Source of the DNA: JAKACA01 sp050744865
GTDB taxonomy: Bacteria > Actinomycetota > Acidimicrobiia > Acidimicrobiales > Bog-793
NCBI GenBank assembly: GCA_050744865.1
Contig: JBOGHW010000077.1
Coordinates: 73,428 to 137,427, forward strand
Length of the DNA: 64,000 nucleotides
Direction: 5' to 3'
Part shown: positions 1-7,506 of the stretch, piece after piece
How positions within the stretch are numbered: the first letter of the stretch is position 1
Layout of the letters: each line of letters begins with the position of its first letter
The notes under the pieces: generated by a model
What the model was told of the DNA's origin: nothing
The model's database searches: none
The model's input: only the letters and a program-made list of their open reading frames with translations
Position numbers and translations under genes: made by a program

Positions 1-58
1 AAGCTACGTGCTCCACCACCAGGCGCCGCAGGCGTGAAGGCCTTGTGAGAGTGCTGGC

Positions 59-973
59 GTGAGCGCGCTGGCTGTGGTCAACCTCGCCCTGCACCACCAC
101 ATCGCGCCTGGTCTGGTGTCGATCGTCTTGCTGTCGCTGGCCAGCGCCGCGGCCTACGGATTGGCGGCCGTCCTCCAGCACCACGAGGCCGCCAAGCAGG
201 ACAGCAGGGGCAGTGGCGGCTTGCTTGCGCGGCTGCTCCGCCAGCCCGTATGGCTCCTTGGGAGCCTCTGCGACGGCGCCGGGTACGCCTTTCAGTTCCT
301 GGCCCTGCGACGAGGATCCCTCGCTCTGGTCGAGCCGATCCTCGTCCTCAGCCTCGTGTTCGCGTTGCCCGTGGCGGCCCACTTGGAACAGCGCCGGGTG
401 TCGTCGTCCGACGTGTCGGCAGCCGTCACGACCGTGGCCGGCTTGTCGCTCTTCCAGGCAGTCGCCCGCCCGGGCGTCGGCCACCCGAGCGCACCGGCCC
501 TTTCCTGGATCCTGCTCAGTGCGGCAGTTGCCGTCGCTTGTGCCCTCTTGACCCTGATCGCCCGTGCGGGGCCACCGCGCCGGGCCGCACTTTTGTACGC
601 CGCCGCCTCGGGCACGGCCTTCGGCTACGTGGCCGCCGTCACCGAACGCACCGGGCACCTACTCGACCACGGCTTAGCCCACGTGCTGGCAAGTTGGGCA
701 CCGTACGTGCTGGTGGCCGCAGCAATCGCGGCTCTGGCGCTGACCCAGCAAGCATTCAACGCCGGCGTCCTCCGCCTCTGCCTGCCCACCTTGACAGTGG
801 TGCAACCACTGGTGGCAATGGCCATCGGTGTGGCCGCCTTCGGGGAGCACCTGAGGTCCCGCGGTTACTCGCCGCTCGCCGAGCTGCTCGGCCTCGTGGT
901 CATGGTCGTCGGCGTCTACAACCTCAGCAACTCGCCGGTCCTCACCGTGGTCGAAGAAGCACCGCCTGCGTGA
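59..973 (+). CDS. DMT/EamA-like multi-spanning membrane protein
   Basis: A 304-residue, strongly hydrophobic protein with about nine or ten predicted membrane segments. It has the overall pattern of the drug/metabolite transporter superfamily, in which two EamA-like halves are typical. A loop of about residues 40-60 (HHEAAKQ, then Gly/Ser-rich) follows the first segment, as in the branch of actinobacterial DMT proteins that resemble NIPA-type magnesium transporters. The substrate cannot be deduced. The GTG at 59 was chosen because an in-frame stop closes the frame just upstream and the hydrophobic segment starts soon after; the ribosome site is weak (GAGAG). The gene stands five bases before a possible early start of the GH3 gene, but they need not be co-transcribed. 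A second DMT-like gene lies at 34454-35461. Confidence 0.75.
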   Translation: MSALAVVNLALHHHIAPGLVSIVLLSLASAAAYGLAAVLQHHEAAKQDSRGSGGLLARLLRQPVWLLGSLCDGAGYAFQFLALRRGSLALVEPILVLSLVFALPVAAHLEQRRVSSSDVSAAVTTVAGLSLFQAVARPGVGHPSAPALSWILLSAAVAVACALLTLIARAGPPRRAALLYAAASGTAFGYVAAVTERTGHLLDHGLAHVLASWAPYVLVAAAIAALALTQQAFNAGVLRLCLPTLTVVQPLVAMAIGVAAFGEHLRSRGYSPLAELLGLVVMVVGVYNLSNSPVLTVVEEAPPA

Positions 974-1034
974 CGCAATGACACGGCACACCGAGAGCCG
1001 CGTGGCAGACTCGGGAAGGCACGAAAGGGGGTCA

Positions 1035-3008
1035 ATGCCTTCTACCAAGGTGGTCGTTGGCAAACGGCACACGCGGCTCGAGCGCCGAGAGGGCCGGCGA
1101 TGGTTACTCGCCCTTGCGGCCCTGGCGCTCGCGGGCGGTTTGGCCGTGTCGGTGCACCGTTCGGGTGGATCTGGCCCCAACCTGCAAGGCTTGGCCGCGT
1201 CAAACCCGCAGTCGACGTCGGTGCAGTGCACACCGACCAGCGTGCTCAACACCTGGTCGGTCAGCCGGCTCGCCGACCAGACGATCGCCTTCCCGGCCGA
1301 GGAGGCCAGTCTTGGCTCAGTCGCCGCTGCGGCCGAGGCCGGATACGGCAGCATCATCTTATTCGGCACGACGGCACCTTCCAATCTCGCCGCTCAGCTG
1401 GCGACCCTGCGGGACGACGTCCCCGACCACCTCGGGCTTCTTGTGATGACAGACGAAGAAGGTGGCGGCGTCCAGCGCATGGCCAATCTCGTCGGCAACA
1501 TGCCGTGGGCGGCGCAGATGGGCGAGACCATGACGGCCGCCCAGATAGAGACGCTGGCAGATTCTGTCGGCTCCGAGATGTACGCCAACGGCGTCAACAT
1601 GGATCTTGCGCCTGTACTGGACGTCGACGGCAGAGCAGTCGCGCCCGGCGCGCAGGACCCGGACGGATACAGGTCGTTCAGCGGCACGACCTCGGTCGTG
1701 TCCACCGACGGAACGGCCTTCATGAGGGGCATGATGAACGCGCAGGTCCTCCCCGTCGTGAAGCACTTCCCAGGGCTCGGTGGCGTGAGCCAGAACACTG
1801 ACGACGGACCGGCCTGGACGCTGCCGTGGAGCACGCTGCAGAAGGTGGCGCTCCCTCCTTTCGAGGCTGCCATCGCGGCCGGTGCACCAGCGGTCATGGT
1901 CTCGAACGCCAAGGTCAAGGGCTTGACGACGATCCCGGCCTCTCTCTCGCGTCAGATGGTCACAGGAGAACTGAGGGACGCCCTTGGCTTCAAGGGTCTG
2001 ATCATCACCGACTCGCTGTCGGCCGGAGCGATAGCAGATCCTCCACTGTCGCTCACGGTCCCCGAAGCCAGCGTGATGGCACTTGAGGCAGGTGCCGACA
2101 TGGTGCTGTTCAACTCGACGGGCGACACCGCCGACGACCTGACCATCGCTTCGGACACCAGCAATGCCATCGTCGCCGCAGTTGCGTCGGGAGCATTGCC
2201 GAAGAGCCAGCTCGTGAGCGCCGTTGCTCAGGTGTTCGAAGCCAAAAATGTCAATCTCTGCCCTGGCTATTGGCTGACGACGACCGAAGGCAACGTGTAC
2301 AACCTCGGCACGTCCGCCTTCTTCGGGTCGAAGGCAACCAAGACGCTGCCGGCACCTGTCGTCGGAATATCGCCGACACCCGACGGCCAGGGCTACTGGC
2401 TCGTGACTTCGGCGGGCAACGTGTTCAACTACGGGGACGCCGGGTGGTTCGGGTCGAAGGCGACCAAGCCGCTGCCAGGGCCTGTGGTCGGCATGGATCC
2501 GACACCCGACGGCCAGGGCTACTGGCTCGTGACCACCAAAGGGAACGTGTTCAACTTCGGCAACGCCGGGTGGTTCGGCTCCGAGGCGACCAAGCCGCTG
2601 CCAGGGCCAGTAGTCGGCATGGCGAGCAACCCCGCCGGAGACGGCTACTGGCTCGTGACGACCAAAGGGAACGTGTTCAACTTCGGCAACGCCGGGTGGT
2701 TCGGCTCCGAGGCGACAAAGACCCTGCCCGCCCCTGTCGTCGCCATGGCGCTCACGCCTGACGGGAAGGGCTACTGGCTCGTGACGTCGAAGGGCAACGT
2801 GTACAACTTCGGCGACGCCAAGTTCTATGGATCGGAGGCAACCAAGACCTTGCCGAGCCCCGTCGTGGGTATTGCGAGGTCGCCTGACGGCCTCGGATAC
2901 TGGCTCGAGACCCAAGCCGGCACCGTCTACAGCTTCGGAGATGCCGAGCCTTATGGCTCGGAAGTCACCACCCCTCCGGCTCCTGTCGTGGGCCTGGCGC
3001 CTAACTGA
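1035..3008 (+). CDS. Secreted GH3 (NagZ-like) protein fused to six 42-residue repeats
   Basis: A 657-residue exported protein. A basic N-terminus is followed by a hydrophobic signal or anchor segment (about residues 24-43). Residues about 80-400 form a glycoside hydrolase family 3 N-terminal domain of the NagZ (beta-N-acetylhexosaminidase) type: DEEGGGVQR near 140, DLAPVLDV near 190, KHFPGLGG at 243-250, and ITDSL with the expected nucleophile Asp326. NagZ enzymes carry a catalytic Asp-His dyad in the loop after KHFPG; here that loop reads NTDDGPAW with no His, so normal activity is doubtful. Residues 411-656 are six tandem GYWL...G.V..FG.A...GS repeats, resembling beta-propeller or wall-binding modules. 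The ATG at 1035 was preferred over 978 because AAAGGGGG sits just upstream and the signal segment then lies near the N-terminus. Confidence 0.85.
   Translation: MPSTKVVVGKRHTRLERREGRRWLLALAALALAGGLAVSVHRSGGSGPNLQGLAASNPQSTSVQCTPTSVLNTWSVSRLADQTIAFPAEEASLGSVAAAAEAGYGSIILFGTTAPSNLAAQLATLRDDVPDHLGLLVMTDEEGGGVQRMANLVGNMPWAAQMGETMTAAQIETLADSVGSEMYANGVNMDLAPVLDVDGRAVAPGAQDPDGYRSFSGTTSVVSTDGTAFMRGMMNAQVLPVVKHFPGLGGVSQNTDDGPAWTLPWSTLQKVALPPFEAAIAAGAPAVMVSNAKVKGLTTIPASLSRQMVTGELRDALGFKGLIITDSLSAGAIADPPLSLTVPEASVMALEAGADMVLFNSTGDTADDLTIASDTSNAIVAAVASGALPKSQLVSAVAQVFEAKNVNLCPGYWLTTTEGNVYNLGTSAFFGSKATKTLPAPVVGISPTPDGQGYWLVTSAGNVFNYGDAGWFGSKATKPLPGPVVGMDPTPDGQGYWLVTTKGNVFNFGNAGWFGSEATKPLPGPVVGMASNPAGDGYWLVTTKGNVFNFGNAGWFGSEATKTLPAPVVAMALTPDGKGYWLVTSKGNVYNFGDAKFYGSEATKTLPSPVVGIARSPDGLGYWLETQAGTVYSFGDAEPYGSEVTTPPAPVVGLAPN
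2265..3005 (+). repeat. Six in-frame 126-bp repeats (42 codons each) in the GH3 gene
   Basis: Units begin at 2265, 2391, 2517, 2643, 2769 and 2895, each with GGY or GGC-TAC/T-TGG (Gly-Tyr-Trp). The spacing is exactly 126 bp with no indels; the last unit is truncated by the stop codon. Units 3 and 4 are almost identical over their first 70 bases, which suggests recent duplication or gene conversion. Consensus elements are GYWLVT, GNVFNFG, GWFGS, ATK.LP and PVVG. Units of this kind occur in many secreted actinobacterial proteins. Confidence 0.95.
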
Positions 3009-3024
3009 CGAGAGCCACCGGTCA
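3007..3024 (+). repeat. Intergenic 18-bp repeat, copy 1
   Basis: GACGAGAGCCACCGGTCA overlaps the stop codon of the GH3 gene by two bases. It matches 17 of 18 positions with the copy at 6304-6321, which lies just after the amidase-like gene. The core contains the palindrome ACCGGT. The function is unknown; it might be part of a 3' processing or terminator element, or a chance match. Confidence 0.55.
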
Positions 3025-3110
3025 AGCGCATCGCGGACGGGGAGTCCGGCCCGCGGGTAATAGGGTGAATCTTCCAAGGAAGTGTGCGGTGCCGACGCTG
3101 GAGGTCAGCC

Positions 3111-3545
3111 ATGGAGGCGACGCCCTGTTTTCCCACGCTAGCCCAGGTGGTGCTGGACGCCACGGACGCGCGTGCGCTCGCCGAGTTCTACCGGGAACTA
3201 CTCGGTTACGAGTACCGCGCCGGCGACGAGCCACCGCCGTCAGGAGAGGTGGACGAGAGGGGCCAGGACTGGCTGGTGCTCACACATCCCTCTGGTTCGC
3301 TGTCGGTCGCCTTTCAGCCGGTGGAGGAACTGGCCGAGTCAAGCTGGCCGGAAAGCAGCGTGCCACAACAGCTCCACCTGGACCTGACCGTCCCGACGGT
3401 AGCCCAGCTCGAGATCCAGCACACTCGGGCAGTGCGTCTCGGGGCCAGGCTGCGCTACGACCGTTCGCACGACCAGGAGGAGCCTTTGCGCGTGTATGCG
3501 GATGTCGCGGGGCACCCGTTTTGCATATTTGTCCGGCCGGCCTGA
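3111..3545 (+). CDS. VOC (glyoxalase/bleomycin-resistance fold) family protein
   Basis: A 144-residue single-domain protein of the vicinal oxygen chelate superfamily, glyoxalase-like subgroup. The two beta-alpha-beta-beta-beta modules can be traced: QVVLDATDARALAEFYRELLG at the start, a central LHLDLTV strand, and the family's closing strand with AGHPFCIF near residue 138. His and acidic residues are at positions that usually bind metal, but the substrate cannot be predicted; such actinobacterial proteins are mostly uncharacterised. The ATG at 3111 was chosen because GGAGGT lies at 3100-3105, at correct spacing; the longer frame from 3084 adds an unlikely Arg-rich leader. It is a single gene between the GH3 gene and the coiled-coil gene. 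Confidence 0.85.
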   Translation: MEATPCFPTLAQVVLDATDARALAEFYRELLGYEYRAGDEPPPSGEVDERGQDWLVLTHPSGSLSVAFQPVEELAESSWPESSVPQQLHLDLTVPTVAQLEIQHTRAVRLGARLRYDRSHDQEEPLRVYADVAGHPFCIFVRPA

Positions 3546-3722
3546 GGCGACGGTAAGCGTCCACAGATACCACGAGATCCGTCCCGCGGACGGCTTCATG
3601 CACCCTCCGGCGGCCCCGCGGCTTGCATCAGAGGGCGAGACACGCTCAGATAGAGGTGCGGGCGGCCCCCCGGCCGGCCCGGCTTGTTCCGAGGAAGCAC
3701 AACTGCTTCGAGGGAGAGCGAC

Positions 3723-4478
3723 ATGAAGAGCAACGTCATCAGGTTGGAGACCGGCGCTCAGATCGAGGACGAGGCGATGCGCGCCGCCGAGCAGGCACGA
3801 GACGAGGCATTGCTGGCTGCCGAGGAGGTGGCCGACGCCGAGCTCGCCAGGGCCAAGCTGGTCCGCAAGGCGACGGTGGACAGGGCCGACATCATCCGAG
3901 CGGCCACAGTCGCCCGCGCCGAGGCCCTCAAGAGCCTCACTCAGCAACACGACGAGCAGCTGCGGGAGGCAGAGACGGCCCGCGCTGAGGCATCCCGCAC
4001 TGCCGAAGAGAGGTACGGGAGCTCCCTGCAGAGGGCTGAGACCGTGGCTGCCCGGGCCGTCGAGCAGGCTTATCAAGAGGAGCTGGCGGCTGCTCAGCAC
4101 GCCCACGAGGAGGCGCTGCGGGCAGCCGAGGTTGCCGCCGAGAGCGCCACCGGCAGGGCACAAGCCATCAAGACCGCAGGGGCTCTCCGCGCCGAGTCGA
4201 TCTACCGGGCCGGCGTCGAGCGGGCGACCAACTTGCGCGAGGCGATCCGTTCCTACGAGGATGCCGTCTCGGGCGCCTCGCGCATTCGCGCAGACCTACT
4301 GCACGCCGCCTTGCGCGAACACGACGCGGCCATGTCGCAGGCCACGGAGGTATTCGAGGCTGCTTTCAGGCAGGCAGACGAGCTGAGTGTGACCTCGTTC
4401 AACGAGCCTGCACACGAGACGGCCGACGACTCCGGCCCGCTGGAGGAAGACCTCGGGAGCGTCGCCCACCAGAGTTGA
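3723..4478 (+). CDS. Long Ala/Glu/Arg-rich coiled-coil protein, function unknown
   Basis: A 251-residue protein that is almost wholly helical by composition: Ala, Glu and Arg dominate, and Pro and Gly are nearly absent between residues 10 and 220. Phrases such as AEQARDEALLAAEE, AEALKSL and AEASRTAEE recur with a roughly heptad or 11-residue rhythm, suggesting a long coiled coil. The tail (about 220-251) is acidic and probably disordered. There is no signal peptide or membrane segment, so it should be cytoplasmic. It looks like a structural or scaffold protein (compare ATP-synthase-b-like or DivIVA-like rods), but no family was recognised. The ATG at 3723 is preceded by GAGGGAGA; an earlier in-frame ATG at 3684 has no such site. 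Confidence 0.75.
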   Translation: MKSNVIRLETGAQIEDEAMRAAEQARDEALLAAEEVADAELARAKLVRKATVDRADIIRAATVARAEALKSLTQQHDEQLREAETARAEASRTAEERYGSSLQRAETVAARAVEQAYQEELAAAQHAHEEALRAAEVAAESATGRAQAIKTAGALRAESIYRAGVERATNLREAIRSYEDAVSGASRIRADLLHAALREHDAAMSQATEVFEAAFRQADELSVTSFNEPAHETADDSGPLEEDLGSVAHQS

Positions 4479-4502
4479 GGCAGCGACGGTCGCAGACAGC
4501 GA

Positions 4503-5045
4503 TCACGACACTTTGTCGTGATCGGCGCCCACGATGGCAATTGCGATGACGGCAGGTACCTCGCCCTTGTTGGACCAGCGGTGTCGCGTGCCGTTCTGGA
4601 TGTAGGTGTCGCCCGGGTCGAGGTCGATCTTGGCCCCGTCGTCGAGCTCAAGGGTCGCCCGGCCCGAGACGACTATGCCGTAGTCGATCGTTGCCGTCGT
4701 GTGCATCCCGGGCTCGGCGGGTTCCAGATATCGCATCAAGCCTGGCAGGCGCTCCTCGAACTCCACCAAGGCTGCGCCGACATCGAGGCCATCCGGGAAC
4801 CCGGCTCCGGCGTCGGGCGGGACGGTGAAAAAGCCGAACCGGAATCCACCGACGGGCGGGAAGTACGACCGAGCGGCCGGCTGCGAGCCCGCGTCGGGAA
4901 ACCTGAGCGTGGTGTCGCACCCCCACAGCTGGTGGAACTCGCTCCCAGGCAGCAACGACAACGTCACCGGTGCGACTCTGTCGTCACTTACGAACACCGC
5001 CTTGCCGTGCGAGTCGTGTCCTGTCACTACGCGGCGTATCTCCAT
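4503..5045 (-). CDS. Cupin-domain protein
   Basis: A 180-residue protein. Its C-terminal half is a single cupin beta-barrel: HTTATIDYGIVVSG (motif 1 region, His and Tyr but not the full two-His/Glu set) and LDPGDTYIQNGTRHRW (motif 2 region, with the conserved PGD and terminal His). The N-terminal half contains SEFHQLWG and a Pro/Gly-rich segment seen in related actinobacterial cupins. It may bind a metal or a small carboxylate; the reaction is unknown. The ATG at 5045 has GAGGAG at good spacing upstream, so the longer frame to 5084 was rejected. It is transcribed away from the amidase-like gene, with a 219-bp shared upstream region in which no clear promoter could be fixed. Confidence 0.8.
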   Translation of the reverse strand: MEIRRVVTGHDSHGKAVFVSDDRVAPVTLSLLPGSEFHQLWGCDTTLRFPDAGSQPAARSYFPPVGGFRFGFFTVPPDAGAGFPDGLDVGAALVEFEERLPGLMRYLEPAEPGMHTTATIDYGIVVSGRATLELDDGAKIDLDPGDTYIQNGTRHRWSNKGEVPAVIAIAIVGADHDKVS

Positions 5046-5264
5046 CGTTGCGCTCCTCGGTGCGGGAATCCTCAGCTGACACAAGATCCGGGTCGGCCGC
5101 GAGCTGCTGCGGGCGGCTGACGCGGGCTCGCCCTCACCATATCGAGCGCCGTCCGCATCTCACGTTCGCCGCTCGGAGCGTATGGCCGCACGAGAGCTAG
5201 CAGCCCCCCTGTTGCGGGCAGCCGTGACGCCGCTTGCACTTCCCCCTCTCCTACGATTGGCACG

Positions 5265-6278
5265 GTGAGGGATGGCGAGCCGACGCGTGCCGACTACAGC
5301 CGGCGAAGAGCGGCCGCGCTATTGGCAGTCGTACTGGTGGTAGTTGCCGGCGTCTCTGCAGCACTGAGCGCCAGGCATGGTGCCACCAAGCCCCGCTCGT
5401 CGGCTGCGTCACCCCAGACGACCACCGGCGCGCCCGGCGCCACCCTCCCGGCCGCCGACCCGCCTGAAGAGCACGCTGTGGACCCTTCCTTCTTCGCTTC
5501 CGGATCGTGCATCTCGTTCCAGCCCACGGCTGGGAATAGGCACGAGACTGTTTTCCTGGATGCCGGACACGGGGGCTTGGACCCGGGAGCCGTCGGTACG
5601 ACCAGTTCTGGCAAGACCATCTACGAAGCCAACGAGACGCTTGCCGTCGAGCTCGCCGCGATGGCACTCCTGCGCGCTGACGGGTTCACCGTCGTCGCCT
5701 CGCGCACCACGAACTCGACGGTGCTGCGCCTCCAACCTGGCGACGAGTCCGAGGGAGTGCTGTCGCTCCAAGGCGCCCACAACGAGGTGGCGGCACGCGA
5801 CATCTGCGCCAACGACGCCAAGGCGAACCTGCTCGTCGGCATCTATTTCGACTGGGGATCGTCTCCTTCAGCCGCCGGCAGCGTAACGACGTACGACGCC
5901 GCTCGCCCGTTCTCGGCCTCAAACCTCAGGTTCGCCCGGTTGCTGCAAGATTTCGTGCTGTCGAAGCTCAACGCCCAGGGCTGGGCGATCCCGAACGACG
6001 GGGTCCTGAACGACGTCGGCATGGGCTCATCCAACGGTGACCCCTACGACGGCGGGCTTGGAGAGGAGTCGCTGGCCTACGACCACCTGATGCTCCTCGG
6101 CCCTGCGATGGCCGGCTACTTCACCTCGCCAAGCGACATGCCTGGAGCCTTGATCGAGCCTCTGTACATCACCGATCCGTTCGAAGGCTCAATCGCCGAC
6201 AGCAGCCACGGACAGACGGTGATGGCCGAAGGCATCGCCACGGCAGTGGAAAAGTACTTCGGCCCACCCGATCATTGA
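5265..6278 (+). CDS. Exported N-acetylmuramoyl-L-alanine amidase-like (Amidase_3) protein
   Basis: A 337-residue protein with an N-terminal membrane segment or signal (residues 17-36), a Pro/Ser/Thr-rich linker to about residue 75, then an Amidase_3 domain. Visible family features are LDAGHGGLDPG (zinc His102), YEANETLA (zinc Glu121), and LIEPLYITDP near the C-terminus, corresponding to the segment with the catalytic Glu (Glu298). The third zinc ligand, the His of the usual SIHAN motif, is replaced: the strand reads VGIYFD with Tyr194 at that position. Amidase_3 enzymes cut the amide between N-acetylmuramic acid and the stem peptide. This one may be inactive, regulatory, or use another ligand such as His274. 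The start is GTG at 5265; alternatives just downstream are possible. Confidence 0.8.
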   Translation: MRDGEPTRADYSRRRAAALLAVVLVVVAGVSAALSARHGATKPRSSAASPQTTTGAPGATLPAADPPEEHAVDPSFFASGSCISFQPTAGNRHETVFLDAGHGGLDPGAVGTTSSGKTIYEANETLAVELAAMALLRADGFTVVASRTTNSTVLRLQPGDESEGVLSLQGAHNEVAARDICANDAKANLLVGIYFDWGSSPSAAGSVTTYDAARPFSASNLRFARLLQDFVLSKLNAQGWAIPNDGVLNDVGMGSSNGDPYDGGLGEESLAYDHLMLLGPAMAGYFTSPSDMPGALIEPLYITDPFEGSIADSSHGQTVMAEGIATAVEKYFGPPDH

Positions 6279-6303
6279 CGTAGCCCAAGCCCGGAGCGGC
6301 AGC

Positions 6304-6321
6304 GACAAGAGCCACCGGTCA
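6304..6321 (+). repeat. Intergenic 18-bp repeat, copy 2
   Basis: GACAAGAGCCACCGGTCA lies 25 bases after the stop codon of the amidase-like gene and differs at one position from the copy at 3007-3024. Both copies have the same orientation relative to the gene before them, and both of those genes encode exported wall-related proteins. Confidence 0.55.
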
Positions 6322-6336
6322 CCCGACTGGATTGAT

Positions 6337-7191
6337 CTACCAGCTGTTCTTCCAGGTAGCGGTGAAGAGGTTGCCGGCTTTATTCAGACCGCTCATCGTT
6401 GCCAGGTAGTAAGCCTGCGTCGCATCGATCATCGAGATCCGGTAGGCGGTGAACGTCCCGATGGTGCCGTGCTTGGAGCCACCGACGACAGCGGCGTTCG
6501 ACACCGTGACACTGTTGAACACCGCCAACGGCGCGACTCCGACGGAGTAGGCGGGACGCTCGATAATCCACTCGGCGCTCGTGTCCAGGCACGAGGAGCA
6601 GGTCTCGGACAGGCTGATGTTATTGCCGGCGGTCGTGGCGTCCGTGACCTTGATGGCGTAGCTAGTCCCGGTCCGCACGACCGAGGCCGTGATCTTGTCG
6701 CCCGGCTTCACCGTCTTGCCAACCGCCACCGAGCCAGCGGGATACATCTCGTACCACGAGTAATAGACTGGTTTGCCCTCGTAGCACTGTGAGGTCGTCC
6801 CGTCCTGCTCTACCGTCTTGTCGCTGAAACCGTCGAGGCCCACCCAGACCGCCGCCAGGCGATCTTCCGTTGTGCAGGTCACCTTCGGCACCGTCCAACT
6901 CGCCGACACCCTCGTGAAGAAGCGTTTCGTGCTGCTCACCGTGGCATAGCCGGACCAGTTGAAGCTGCTCGTCGCCGAGACTCCGCCGACGGCGGTAGGC
7001 CGGGCGAGCGAGGCCGCCATATTCGGCTCTGTCCCGGTGGCGTAACGGGACAGGGTCGCCTGCACACCTTGCGACGAATGCCTGGCTCCCGCCGCAACGG
7101 GCGTGTTCACAGCCGATACGACGGCACCCGATCCAGCAATGAAACCGCAGGCAGCCAAACAGGGCAGCAGAACTCTCAAGGAACTACGCAA
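6337..7191 (-). CDS. Secreted G1-family glutamic endopeptidase (eqolisin-like)
   Basis: A 284-residue protein with a signal peptide (residues 1 to about 28, LPCLAACGFIAGSG) and a region of about 40 residues that may be a propeptide. The mature domain starts near NWSGYA (residue 78), typical of peptidase family G1. The catalytic pair can be placed: Gln129 in EQDGTTSQ after the VGLDG strand, and Glu207 in SAEWIIERP, equivalent to Gln53 and Glu136 of scytalidoglutamic peptidase. G1 peptidases act at acid pH outside the cell and are best known from fungi. Four Cys residues (near 106, 136, 198, 201) could form disulfides. The start codon is TTG at 7191, supported by GGGAGG seven bases upstream. 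It is convergent with the amidase-like gene. Confidence 0.88.
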   Translation of the reverse strand: MRSSLRVLLPCLAACGFIAGSGAVVSAVNTPVAAGARHSSQGVQATLSRYATGTEPNMAASLARPTAVGGVSATSSFNWSGYATVSSTKRFFTRVSASWTVPKVTCTTEDRLAAVWVGLDGFSDKTVEQDGTTSQCYEGKPVYYSWYEMYPAGSVAVGKTVKPGDKITASVVRTGTSYAIKVTDATTAGNNISLSETCSSCLDTSAEWIIERPAYSVGVAPLAVFNSVTVSNAAVVGGSKHGTIGTFTAYRISMIDATQAYYLATMSGLNKAGNLFTATWKNSW

Positions 7192-7506
7192 CGAAACGCC
7201 TCCCGTCTTCGAGAGCGGCGGTCACCGCTCCTCCCACTCGCGCCCCCCAGGACGCCCGGCACACTTCGGAGAACGCCAACCTTACTTGTCGCCTCTACCT
7301 CGTGCTCAACTGGCCTCGACCGGCGAGTCGTATCGGCGAGCCCAGATAAGACCTTCTTCAGACATGCGACGTGCCTGCCCCGCTCAGAGCAAGCAACTCG
7401 GCCACAGTCCGCCACTGTACGTCGGTGCCGAGTCCTCGGGGCGGAGTCGTCAGACCACGGAGGCGCTAGTCACCTGGCGAAGTATCGACAACAAGAGTGG
7501 CAGAGT
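7192..7506. other. Gene-free divergent region of 315 bp
   Basis: The region lies between the starts of the G1 peptidase gene (minus) and a methyltransferase gene (plus). It should hold both promoters, but no convincing -35/-10 pair was found. A stretch at 7409-7466 (CCGCCACTGT ... CAGACC) resembles the 3' part of a cobalamin riboswitch, but the upstream core elements are absent. No reading frame here looks coding. Confidence 0.6.

Noticed and set aside
1..37. Open frame ending in TGA at 35-37 (SYVLHHQAPQA), possible tail of an upstream gene
   Set aside because: Only 11 codons are visible, too few to support a gene call, although a gene ending there is possible.
7069..7506. N-terminal extension of the methyltransferase frame
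   Set aside because: Antisense to the G1 peptidase signal region and not similar to any methyltransferase N-terminus.
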